A DNA stretch of 64,000 nucleotides from Paenibacillus sp. PAMC 26794 (lineage in GTDB: Bacteria; Bacillota; Bacilli; Paenibacillales; Paenibacillaceae). The stretch is taken from contig NZ_ANHX01000075.1 of NCBI RefSeq assembly GCF_000316035.1, forward strand, positions 1 to 64,000, written 5' to 3'. The position numbers and the translations under genes were made by a program. Shown here piece by piece: positions 25,825 through 33,406 of the stretch. Positions within the stretch are counted from its first letter, which is position 1. The number at the start of each line of letters is the position of its first letter. The notes under the pieces are model-generated. The model was not told the DNA's origin and ran no database searches. It saw only the letters and a program-made list of their open reading frames with translations.

Positions 25825-28332
25825 TTAACTGACGGTGCGCGGACGCTCCATCCGGTTGATGCCAGGCACACGAAGTGTGGCCCATTCAGGACGGAAATGC
25901 TCTACTTTTCCAACAACGACGGTCATATCATCCAAAATTTCATGTTGCTGATATCTTATGACACTTTCAAGCAGACAATCGGCCAACTCCTGTGGATCAT
26001 CTGTATCAATCTCTTGAATGAGGCGCTTCATCCAGAGCTCTTTGTTCACCGCATACCCCGGTGCATCATAGATGCCATCCGTCATCATAATGAGAATATC
26101 ACCTGGTTGCAGCTGTACCGTCACCAGATCCACTTCAATATCCTTAATAATACCGATCGGCAAATTACTGGCGGAAACTTGAATAACCTCCTGTCCTCGT
26201 TTGATAAAACTTGGCGTCGATCCGATTTTCATAAATGTTGTCTCTGCCGTATATTCATCGATCAGCGCCATATCCACTGTGGCATACATCTCTTCAGGGG
26301 AGCGCAGCATCAGAACGGAGTTCACGGATTTGATCGCCAGTTTCTCGTCCATGCCGGACTGTAGCAACTGTTCCAGTATGTTCAGCGCCGCGCTGCTCTC
26401 CATCCGTGCTCGTTCTCCATTGCCCATTCCATCACTGAGCGCCACCGCGAATGTACCGTTGCCTAACTCAACTGTACTGAAACTGTCGCCTGACATCACA
26501 TCTCCCCCTTTTGCGGCGGCAGCAACACCCGTGGTAACCTCGAAGGTTTTGGCCGAGCCAAACGTTACAGTCGCGAGTCCCTGACGAGGGTCGGTCATGG
26601 TCTCATGCAAGACGGCGATATGCTCGTCCAATACATCCGAGATCAGCGGAGCAATCATTTTCCGGCACTCATCAAATCCCCGTGTATACGCATGTACAAT
26701 CTCAATCTCCACATGGCCCGCTTCCAGATTGATAATCTCAATGGAATGAATGGACAGGCCCAGTGACTCCAGTGCATCACGAATCTGCTCCTCCTGTTGC
26801 ACCATCTCCTCACTTTCCCGCTGAATTTCTTTGGCCAGATCCTCCATGACCTGGGATACACCGGACAATTGCTCCGCAACCAGCTGCCGACTATCAATAA
26901 TTTGACGCTTCCATTGCATGTTATGTTGATGCAGTCCATACTGGGCACGCATGACTTCAAGGACCTCTTCCGGTTTCGCACACACTCTGTTCCATTCCAC
27001 TGGAATCTGCTTGCCTGAAATCTCCGGGTTCCCTTCAATGGCACTCATCACGTCCGTCATATATTTGTAGGTTTGAATAAACTTCGCATCCCAGCATTGT
27101 GCACGCTTGAAGCAGCTCGCACATGTGCTCTCGGCAACCGCATTCATGAAATGATCCATTCCACCTTCTTTTTGTACCGGCTCCCCCGCACCAGACATCT
27201 GATCGAAACTGCGTGACAGTTGACGGAATACCTGCGAGAACCGGGTTACCCGCTCTGCCGTGACATCTCGTATCCGTTTGGCATACTCATGCTGGGACTT
27301 CGTGTGATCCTGCGTACCCGGCACATATTTGGATATCGCCGTCAACATGCCCTTAGGTGTCAACATGAACAGAACGATAGCTGCACATGTCTCCCATAAT
27401 GAGTTCATCACATCGCCCGGTCCGCCCAGGTATATCGAAAGAATGGATGACCCAAGCAGCATGCCCAGTGCGACTGCCGCACGTTTTCCCTCTCGAAGCA
27501 TACCCGCCAGCATCCCGGCAAAAGCAAGCAGGCTCATCTGATACACTGCTGACATGTCAGCCAGACTCAGAATCAAGCCCGTAATGACCCCAACTGAGGC
27601 TCCGAGGGGGGCTCCGCCCACCAGCGCAAAGATTAATATGAGATAACGGGAGAGCATATGCTCGACGGATAAAGACTGAATGGTCCACCCTACTGCTCCC
27701 GTCATAACGGAAGCGAGCAATATGATCAGGCAGAGGATCTCCTCGTTCTTTAGGCTGAACTTTTTTTTGCGATAGGTGAAGATCGGTATGGCTTGTATAA
27801 AAACAAGGGTGAGCACGAAGCTTAATATCGAATCCATCGTGAGCATCAGCATGGCGTACCAGCTGAAGGATGGTCCAATCACGACCGCGAATAATTTGAC
27901 CATAAATGTAGTGGTAAACACCATCGTCGGTGCATAAGATAATTCAGCACGATCATATGACTCCAGCCCGCGGAAGAACAGATAAAAGATGGCGATCTCC
28001 GATGCAACAATGAGTGGTACTGGAAACGGTGCAAAGAGACTACCTGCGAGTAGCGCGGCGCCTACTGGAATGATGTAATCCCTGCGCATGAAAGCAATTA
28101 CGGCGAAGTAAGCAATGGCAAAGGGAGATAACTCATTCAGGATCATCGCCTTTCCGAGCAGAAATCCCATAAACGTGAGCAGCAGTACCCATTTTCGGGA
28201 AGCAACCATCTGGACAGCCTTGCGGGAGCCAAGCCATTGTTTCAGACGTACCGACAGCTCCTCCCGAGCTTCCGTACCTCCTTTACCTGCTTTCATTCCC
28301 GGAAATTGAATGACATTCCACTTTTCCATCAT
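25825..28332 (-). CDS. spoIIE: Stage II sporulation protein E (PP2C phosphatase)
   Basis: An 835-residue sporulation phosphatase that dephosphorylates SpoIIAA to activate sigma-F and takes part in polar septation with FtsZ. About ten transmembrane helices occupy residues 40-320, a regulatory region follows, and the PP2C domain begins near 600 with ALSDGMGNGERAR and MMTDGIYDAPG. Three adjacent candidate starts exist (TTG 28338, ATG 28332, ATG 28329); 28332 is chosen, with GGGGTG eight bases before. The promoter at 28391-28423 has the unusual long spacer known for Spo0A-activated genes. Confidence 0.95.
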   Translation of the reverse strand: MMEKWNVIQFPGMKAGKGGTEAREELSVRLKQWLGSRKAVQMVASRKWVLLLTFMGFLLGKAMILNELSPFAIAYFAVIAFMRRDYIIPVGAALLAGSLFAPFPVPLIVASEIAIFYLFFRGLESYDRAELSYAPTMVFTTTFMVKLFAVVIGPSFSWYAMLMLTMDSILSFVLTLVFIQAIPIFTYRKKKFSLKNEEILCLIILLASVMTGAVGWTIQSLSVEHMLSRYLILIFALVGGAPLGASVGVITGLILSLADMSAVYQMSLLAFAGMLAGMLREGKRAAVALGMLLGSSILSIYLGGPGDVMNSLWETCAAIVLFMLTPKGMLTAISKYVPGTQDHTKSQHEYAKRIRDVTAERVTRFSQVFRQLSRSFDQMSGAGEPVQKEGGMDHFMNAVAESTCASCFKRAQCWDAKFIQTYKYMTDVMSAIEGNPEISGKQIPVEWNRVCAKPEEVLEVMRAQYGLHQHNMQWKRQIIDSRQLVAEQLSGVSQVMEDLAKEIQRESEEMVQQEEQIRDALESLGLSIHSIEIINLEAGHVEIEIVHAYTRGFDECRKMIAPLISDVLDEHIAVLHETMTDPRQGLATVTFGSAKTFEVTTGVAAAAKGGDVMSGDSFSTVELGNGTFAVALSDGMGNGERARMESSAALNILEQLLQSGMDEKLAIKSVNSVLMLRSPEEMYATVDMALIDEYTAETTFMKIGSTPSFIKRGQEVIQVSASNLPIGIIKDIEVDLVTVQLQPGDILIMMTDGIYDAPGYAVNKELWMKRLIQEIDTDDPQELADCLLESVIRYQQHEILDDMTVVVGKVEHFRPEWATLRVPGINRMERPRTVS

Positions 28333-28390
28333 CCTCAAGGCACCCCATTCGATTAATTTGAATTTTCGTGTTTCGTTCTCGATGGTTCTG

Positions 28391-28423
28391 ATTATAGATA
28401 GATTAGAAGACGTAGTTTGTCAG
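28391..28423 (-). promoter_or_regulatory. Spo0A-dependent type promoter of spoIIE (21-bp spacer)
   Basis: -35 CTGACA (28418-28423) and -10 TATAAT (28391-28396) are separated by 21 bp. B. subtilis spoIIE and spoIIG promoters have 21-22 bp spacers and need Spo0A~P. A 0A-box-like TTGTCGTA (7 of 8, 28450-28457) lies about 30 bp upstream. Confidence 0.6.
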
Positions 28424-28439
28424 AATAGGTGAGCAGGGT

Positions 28440-28740
28440 CCAAAAAGTTTACGACAAAAGAAACAAGCTTAGCGCGGTGGAGCGAAACCCCCGGCCTTAT
28501 TGTGGTTTCATTCATTCTCCTACTTGATTCCGACAATCGGAATGTCTGATTTTGAACCGGAGATGGTTTGGTCTCGCCATCATTTGAGCAGGATAACTGT
28601 GGAATGCCACGGAAACCTGTCGGTAAAAAATGGTAGACGACAAATGTTCTTATGGTTCCATTTTGCCGTGCAGAAAAACTGGGGATATGGAGCTTCACCT
28701 TACAAAAAAAGCTATTCACCTGCTCATATGTGAAAGAAAC
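28440..28740. other. Intergenic region between yabR and spoIIE
   Basis: No gene was found. B. subtilis has two tRNA genes here; none is recognisable. It holds a 7-bp inverted repeat ATTCCGA-CAA-TCGGAAT (28527-28543) and a weaker 0A-like TTGTCGTC near 28633-28640. Confidence 0.4.
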
Positions 28741-28750
28741 GCAAAAAAAA

Positions 28751-28772
28751 CCGTTAGCCCATGGGCTAACGG
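28751..28772 (-). terminator. Terminator of yabR
   Basis: A perfect 22-base palindrome, CCGTTAGCCC ATGGGCTAACGG in two halves, followed on the minus strand by eight T residues. Confidence 0.85.
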
Positions 28773-28806
28773 CTTTACTTATATGTTTAGATCAGGTTGT
28801 GACAGA

Positions 28807-29337
28807 TTACACACGCTTGGCTCCACGGCCTCCGCGTTTGCCTTCTGTGTTCTTCTTAAGCGAAGAGATCCGCTCTTCACTATCTTTCAGGAAGCGTGAC
28901 ATTTTATCCTCAAATGAAGGTTTGCCTGCTGCGGGCTTGAAAGAACGGCCTCCGCGGTCACCACGGTTAAATCCACCGCCGCCGCCACCACGACCTTGGC
29001 CACCACTAGGGCCTCCGCCGCTGAATCGTTCGCGATCTCCTCCACTGCGTTCCGGTCTAGGAGCTCTCGGGGGTCTGGATTGTGTTTGTTGCTCAACCGG
29101 TTTGTCAACAGCTTGCTTAATGGAAAGTCCGATCTTGCCATCCTTGTCAACGTTGATAACCTTCACTGTAACGAGGTCATTCAGCTTCAGGTGGTCGTTG
29201 ACATCTTTGACGTAATTGTCGGCGATTTCCGAGATGTGAACGAGACCCGTGACACCTCCTGACAGATCCACAAATGCTCCAAAATGCGTGATTCCTGTCA
29301 CCTTGCCCTCTAACTTGGTGCCCACTTCAATTGCCAT
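28807..29337 (-). CDS. yabR: S1 RNA-binding domain protein (YabR-like, general stress protein 13 family)
   Basis: A 176-residue protein: an S1 domain at residues 5-77 (GKVTGITHFGAFVDLSGG, GLVHISEIADNYVKDV), then a long Arg/Gly/Pro-rich, disordered tail (about 85-145, with GGGGGGF) and a lysine-rich end. Likely binds RNA or ribosomes; exact role unknown. B. subtilis YabR is about 128 residues, so the RG-rich extension is notably long here. The start at 29337 is the S1-proximal ATG, with GGGAGG upstream. Confidence 0.88.
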   Translation of the reverse strand: MAIEVGTKLEGKVTGITHFGAFVDLSGGVTGLVHISEIADNYVKDVNDHLKLNDLVTVKVINVDKDGKIGLSIKQAVDKPVEQQTQSRPPRAPRPERSGGDRERFSGGGPSGGQGRGGGGGGFNRGDRGGRSFKPAAGKPSFEDKMSRFLKDSEERISSLKKNTEGKRGGRGAKRV

Positions 29338-29535
29338 AGAATAAAATGATCCTCCCTTAAAAATATACAACCCGATTTTTTGAATGCCAAAATCAATGCT
29401 GCGCTAATGTAATTATACATTATGCCGTAAACCAAGGTCAACTGAACACTACCCCATCAGAGAGCCTATTTTTTCCGGTTTAACGACTTCAGACACACGG
29501 ATAACAAATCTAGCTCGGTAATGGACCGAATTCCA

Positions 29536-29871
29536 TCAGTTCCCTGACTCTTCAACCTGGATCGGCGTTTCCTCAGGAAGATAATATCCTTTTTTCCGTG
29601 CCAGCTGTCCTATGTATTCAGGGTCATTCAACCGGCTGACCTCGTACTTCAACTGTTCCAGCTTCTTCAACGTATCTTCCTTTGAAGCTTGCTGAGTGGC
29701 CAGATGAGAACTCTTGTCCGAAATTTGTGCAGTCTGCACAAGGAATGTATATCCTGCCCATATTACAAATACAATCATAAACGTCATCCAAAGCATGAGG
29801 CGCCTTTTTGCACCGGCAGATTTTCCTTGGTTAGTTGGAGCCTTTGATCTGCCCACAGGTGTTTTACCCAT
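29536..29871 (-). CDS. divIC: Cell division protein DivIC (FtsB family)
   Basis: A 111-residue bitopic protein: basic N-terminus, one transmembrane helix (about 27-47), then a coiled coil (about 55-85) and a short extracellular tail. With FtsL and DivIB it forms the septal regulator complex activating FtsW/PBP2B. AAGGAGG precedes ATG 29871; the upstream frame overlaps yabQ and is not conserved. Position after yabQ matches B. subtilis. Confidence 0.92.
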   Translation of the reverse strand: MGKTPVGRSKAPTNQGKSAGAKRRLMLWMTFMIVFVIWAGYTFLVQTAQISDKSSHLATQQASKEDTLKKLEQLKYEVSRLNDPEYIGQLARKKGYYLPEETPIQVEESGN

Positions 29872-29882
29872 TACGGACCTCC

Positions 29883-30452
29883 TTAAAACCAGCGTTTCCA
29901 CATCGCTGCAATTCTTGTACCCACACGGATCATGAAGCGTGGCGTTACCCAATGTTTCAGGAGCGGCCTAAACATCCAGCGGAACAACTTGCCGAAAGGT
30001 ACCAAACATTGCAGCACCAGCCTGCCCAGGAATAATAGTATCGCAATTACAAAACCGAATAATACGCGAATTAACTTATAAATTCCTTTAGCCGGCATAA
30101 CGATCAGGATGTTAAGGATATGTCCACACCAATGAATCAGCGTTCTTGCGAGTTTAATTAACATTACCACAAAACGCTGGGTAGTAACACTTAAAAGCCA
30201 AAAATAGAAGCAAACCCCTATAATCAGCCCCAAAAAGACATAAAACCGCAACTGTCCGTGGTTTCCGGCGTATAGCATCCGAAAAACGAACAGCGCGGAA
30301 GCAACCCAGTACAACAGATCGAGTGTGTGAATACTCCACCTCGGAAACCGCAGCTGTCCGGACAGTACCCGGTAACTGTCGTAGGCCATCCCCATCACGA
30401 CCCCCGAAGTAAGCATCCACATCAATGTGATCCATTGAGTATCCGGACTCAT
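29883..30452 (-). CDS. yabQ: Spore cortex biosynthesis protein YabQ
   Basis: A 189-residue membrane protein with about four to five hydrophobic helices (about 8-25, 42-60, 68-86, 112-145) and a basic C-terminus. In B. subtilis it is made in the mother cell under sigma-E, locates to the forespore outer membrane and is needed for cortex formation. Its ATG overlaps the yabP stop by four bases. Confidence 0.9.
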   Translation of the reverse strand: MSPDTQWITLMWMLTSGVVMGMAYDSYRVLSGQLRFPRWSIHTLDLLYWVASALFVFRMLYAGNHGQLRFYVFLGLIIGVCFYFWLLSVTTQRFVVMLIKLARTLIHWCGHILNILIVMPAKGIYKLIRVLFGFVIAILLFLGRLVLQCLVPFGKLFRWMFRPLLKHWVTPRFMIRVGTRIAAMWKRWF

Positions 30453-30733
30453 CGGAACATCTTGCCAAACAGGCCTTTACCGTTTTTGGACTGGGAACCG
30501 GGGTCCAGATATTGGAGCGAACTGACTGTGCCTTCAATGGTTAACAGACCTTCCTCCAGGCTCAGGTTTTTGATATGTAAATTGTGCCCCCGGATGGTCA
30601 GATGCCCAAGTTCAGTCTGCAGCAAAAATTCCTCACTGTCGAAGCTCTCCACGTTGGAGACACCCGTCAGATCCAGCAGTTTCCGATTCTGCATGCTCAG
30701 ATGATGCTGTTTGGCCTTACCGTGCTCAACCAT
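30449..30733 (-). CDS. yabP: Sporulation protein YabP
   Basis: A 94-residue protein of the YabP/YqfC family: LDLTGVSNVESFDSEEFLL, then GHLTIRGHNLHIKNLSLEEG and LEEGLLTIEGTV. The family is associated with the forespore surface, sigma-E controlled in B. subtilis. AAGGAGGGG lies before the ATG. I found no convincing sigma-E promoter in the 95 bp between its start and the rqcP terminator. Confidence 0.92.
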   Translation of the reverse strand: MVEHGKAKQHHLSMQNRKLLDLTGVSNVESFDSEEFLLQTELGHLTIRGHNLHIKNLSLEEGLLTIEGTVSSLQYLDPGSQSKNGKGLFGKMFR

Positions 30734-30830
30734 GGCATGTACCCCTCCTTCTTACACCTAGCTTATGGATGTGGAGGTTGGAATAGAACCAGCGTTGTTG
30801 AACAAATAACCCGGCATCCAGTAAAAACAA

Positions 30831-30861
30831 AAACGCCCTTCCCTGTTACAGGAGGACGTTT
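30831..30861 (-). terminator. Terminator of the hup-rqcP unit
   Basis: AAACG and flanking bases at 30831 pair with CGTTT near 30857 through a GC-rich interrupted stem, followed by TTTTTGTTTTT on the minus strand, 45 bases after the rqcP stop. Confidence 0.7.
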
Positions 30862-30905
30862 CGATTCAACTTGCATTGAATGAATATTCAATACCAGATG
30901 TACTG

Positions 30906-31184
30906 TTACCAGTTCATCCCGTTATCCTTGGCGATCGGCTCTTCCTTCACCAAGGTGTAGAGGCTGCTCGCCTCATCCTTCTTGGTACTCTCGGCAATTC
31001 GTTCCACCCTCACGGTGACCAGTTTCTGACCGAACTGAACCGTCAGCTCATCGCCCACTTTGACAGCGGCGCTGGGCTTTGCTTCACGTCCGTTCACCAG
31101 AACACGTCCCTGTTCAGAGACGTCCTTGGCCACAGTGCGGCGTTTGATTAGCCGGGAGACCTTCAGGAATTTATCAAGACGCAT
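30906..31184 (-). CDS. rqcP: Ribosome-associated quality control protein RqcP (S4 domain)
   Basis: A 92-residue protein with an S4 RNA-binding domain (MRLDKFLKVSRLIKRRTVAKD at the N-terminus, quoted in part, and GRVLVNG). B. subtilis YabO/RqcP binds stalled 50S-peptidyl-tRNA and supports RqcH in adding C-terminal alanine tails. Its ATG overlaps the hup stop by one base (TAATG), so translation is coupled to HU. Confidence 0.92.
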   Translation of the reverse strand: MRLDKFLKVSRLIKRRTVAKDVSEQGRVLVNGREAKPSAAVKVGDELTVQFGQKLVTVRVERIAESTKKDEASSLYTLVKEEPIAKDNGMNW

Positions 31185-31456
31185 TATTTTACGGCTTCTT
31201 TAAGTTTGTTGCCTGCTTTGAATGCAGGAACAGTGGACTCAGGAATCACGATTTCATTCCCTGTTTGTGGGTTACGTCCGGTACGACCGGAACGTTTGCG
31301 GGTCTCAAAAGTGCCAAAGCCGATCAATTGTACTTTGTCTCCGCTGGCAAGTGCATCTGTAATTTCTCCCAAAAAGCCGTTCAATACGGACTCAACGTCT
31401 TTTTTAGTCAAACCACTTTTGGTTGAAATGTTGTTAATCAGATCTGTTTTGTTCAT
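31184..31456 (-). CDS. hup: HU-family DNA-binding protein
   Basis: A 90-residue histone-like protein that bends and compacts DNA. MNKTDLINNI, FGTFETRKRSGRTGRNPQTG (DNA-intercalating arm with the conserved proline) and VPAFKAGNKLKEAV are standard. GGGAGG precedes ATG 31456; an upstream ATG at 31510 is rejected. It corresponds to B. subtilis HBsu by family, although that gene lies elsewhere there. Confidence 0.95.
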   Translation of the reverse strand: MNKTDLINNISTKSGLTKKDVESVLNGFLGEITDALASGDKVQLIGFGTFETRKRSGRTGRNPQTGNEIVIPESTVPAFKAGNKLKEAVK

Positions 31457-31763
31457 TTTTAAAAGCCTCCCAAATTGAAAAAAAAGTATCTGCGATTCCT
31501 GACAATACATCGATTGCCGCTGGTTCGCGTTAGGTCACTACACATGTATTCTGGCTTGGCATCTGAAATCCTGCCTTGGTCCGCGACTTTTTTTAGCTTT
31601 TTGTCGATGGTCCGCAGGCAACAGTCTAAGACCAGTACCCGAAACCATCCGTCGCTAAACACCTATCCCAGTCAGTACAGATGAACACATGTTCGTATAT
31701 CATAACACACTGCATAACATGATGGAATAAGGTTTATCGGTATTTCCTAGAAAATTGAACCCG
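31457..31763 (-). promoter_or_regulatory. Long hup leader with probable promoter
   Basis: A weak sigma-A candidate (-35 TTCCAT, 17-bp spacer, -10 TATGAT near 31697-31702) would give a leader of about 235 nt. The leader contains two direct copies of TGGTCCGC about 20 bases apart (near 31578 and 31607) and no reading frame. Confidence 0.4.
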
Positions 31764-33257
31764 TTATAATCCTGCCTTCTTCGCATCCTGCCAGTATTGC
31801 TCCATCTCTTCTACATTGCTATCTGCTGGTGTTCTTCCCTGTTCGCGAAGACGCTCTTCGATATACTGGAATCGCCCGACAAACTTGCGGTTGGTCGCAG
31901 CAAGCGCCTCTTCCGGGTCCGTATCGATGAATCTTGCAACGTTGGCAGCTGCGAATAATAAATCACCCAGTTCGAGCTTCCGTTCTTCCGCAGACTGACC
32001 TTGTTGCACCGCTTCTTTCAACTCGGCCAGTTCTTCCTCGATCTTGGCAAACACACCTTCAACATCATCCCAGTCAAAGCCTACTTTGGCTGCTTTCTTC
32101 TGTAACTTGTATCCCTTCATCAATGCAGGCAAGTCACGCGGTATACCATCCAGCACGGAAACCTTCTGCTGATCCTGTCCTTTGCGCTTCTTCTCCTCTG
32201 CCTTCATCTGTTCCCAATTCTGAAGAGCTTCATTCGCATCTTCTGCCTGATTATCGCCAAAAACATGTGGATGGCGGAAGATCAGCTTGTCATTCAAACC
32301 TTCGATGACATCATACACATTAAATGTGCCCACTTCTTCTTCCATCTGGGAGTGCAATAAAATCTGCAGCAGCAGATCACCCAGCTCTTCTTTCATATGG
32401 TCGGGGTCATCCTCATCGATCGTCTCAATGACCTCATAGGTCTCTTCAATCAGGTTTTTGCGAATGGTTTGATGTGTCTGCTCCTGATCCCATGGACAGC
32501 CGCCCGGACTACGAAGAATATTGACGATCTCATGCAAACGCGCAAAGGAACGACGACGCAGGGCATCATCGGTGTTCTTCGGTACATAGATCAGTGACAG
32601 ATTGCCGTACCCTTCGATCCGGTCCAGTTCGTGTAGCGGAATTTTGTGAATGACCTCCTGGCCCTGTACACCCAACGCGTGACCAACAAATACCGGATAA
32701 TCATCCGGGTAAACCTCCATCAGGCATAGCTTCACATCCGAAGCAGTGAACACATCGTAGACTTGTCCAATCAATGTATGTAGCTGTGGTTGTACCAATT
32801 CCGTGTTCAGGCTGCTGGCATCCAGGAGTTGAAACCCTTCGATTGGATCGAATCCAAGCCGTATAAAGGCTTCATCCAGAAAGCTCTCCCCGCCCATGAC
32901 ACGCAGTGAAATACCCATCTGCGGACAACGTTCTTTGAGCAGGCGTACACTTGCCTCTGCTACCATCGGATGACCGGGTACGGCATACACAATCTCAGTT
33001 CCAGCCTCACCCTTGCGAGCGGCTTCTATCAGTTGGTTCGCGATCTCATCATATACTTCGGGGAAGGAGGACTTCGCCTCATAGATAGCATCAAATGATG
33101 TCATCTCCAGTCCCTCTTGCTTCAGATCATTCATTACGGGATGATCCAGGGTACGTACATACAGCGTAGCTGCATGTTTCATTTTTTTGATAATACCTAC
33201 GGTCAGTTGGTCTGCATCTCCAGATCCAAGACCCACTACGGTTAAAGCTGCACTCAT
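31764..33257 (-). CDS. mazG: YabN: tetrapyrrole-methylase domain fused to MazG pyrophosphohydrolase
   Basis: A 497-residue fusion. The N-terminal half (about 1-225) has the SAM-methylase fold (VVGLGSGDADQLT, YAVPGHPMVAE). The C-terminal half has two MazG modules (PWDQEQTHQTIRKNLIEETYEV, EELGDLLLQILLHSQ, and a second LELGDLLFAAANVARF). MazG hydrolyses nucleoside triphosphates; the role of the methylase part is unknown. The start at 33257 follows GGAGG by eight bases. Confidence 0.93.
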   Translation of the reverse strand: MSAALTVVGLGSGDADQLTVGIIKKMKHAATLYVRTLDHPVMNDLKQEGLEMTSFDAIYEAKSSFPEVYDEIANQLIEAARKGEAGTEIVYAVPGHPMVAEASVRLLKERCPQMGISLRVMGGESFLDEAFIRLGFDPIEGFQLLDASSLNTELVQPQLHTLIGQVYDVFTASDVKLCLMEVYPDDYPVFVGHALGVQGQEVIHKIPLHELDRIEGYGNLSLIYVPKNTDDALRRRSFARLHEIVNILRSPGGCPWDQEQTHQTIRKNLIEETYEVIETIDEDDPDHMKEELGDLLLQILLHSQMEEEVGTFNVYDVIEGLNDKLIFRHPHVFGDNQAEDANEALQNWEQMKAEEKKRKGQDQQKVSVLDGIPRDLPALMKGYKLQKKAAKVGFDWDDVEGVFAKIEEELAELKEAVQQGQSAEERKLELGDLLFAAANVARFIDTDPEEALAATNRKFVGRFQYIEERLREQGRTPADSNVEEMEQYWQDAKKAGL

Positions 33258-33280
33258 TACGTAAACCTCCATCCGGACTA

Positions 33281-33340
33281 TCCTGTCCAGGCTCACTGAT
33301 TCATCGTGCCTGAACAGGACTAATTACACGTATTATACCA
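33281..33340 (-). promoter_or_regulatory. Extended -10 promoter and 5'-terminal hairpin of mazG
   Basis: On the minus strand, TGGTATAAT (33332-33340) is an extended -10 with a poor -35. The transcript would start near 33325 and immediately form a 12-bp hairpin (33281-33292 with 33308-33319, one G-U pair). Confidence 0.5.
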
Positions 33341-33406
33341 GAATCATTCGATATCCTATAATTGCATATTGGTGGTACTGGGTGTAGAAGCACCGTGAGC
33401 ATGAAG

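Noticed and set aside
28339..28740. tRNA genes expected from B. subtilis synteny between yabR and spoIIE
   Set aside because: No GTTC T-loop, CCA end or cloverleaf arms could be built on either strand.
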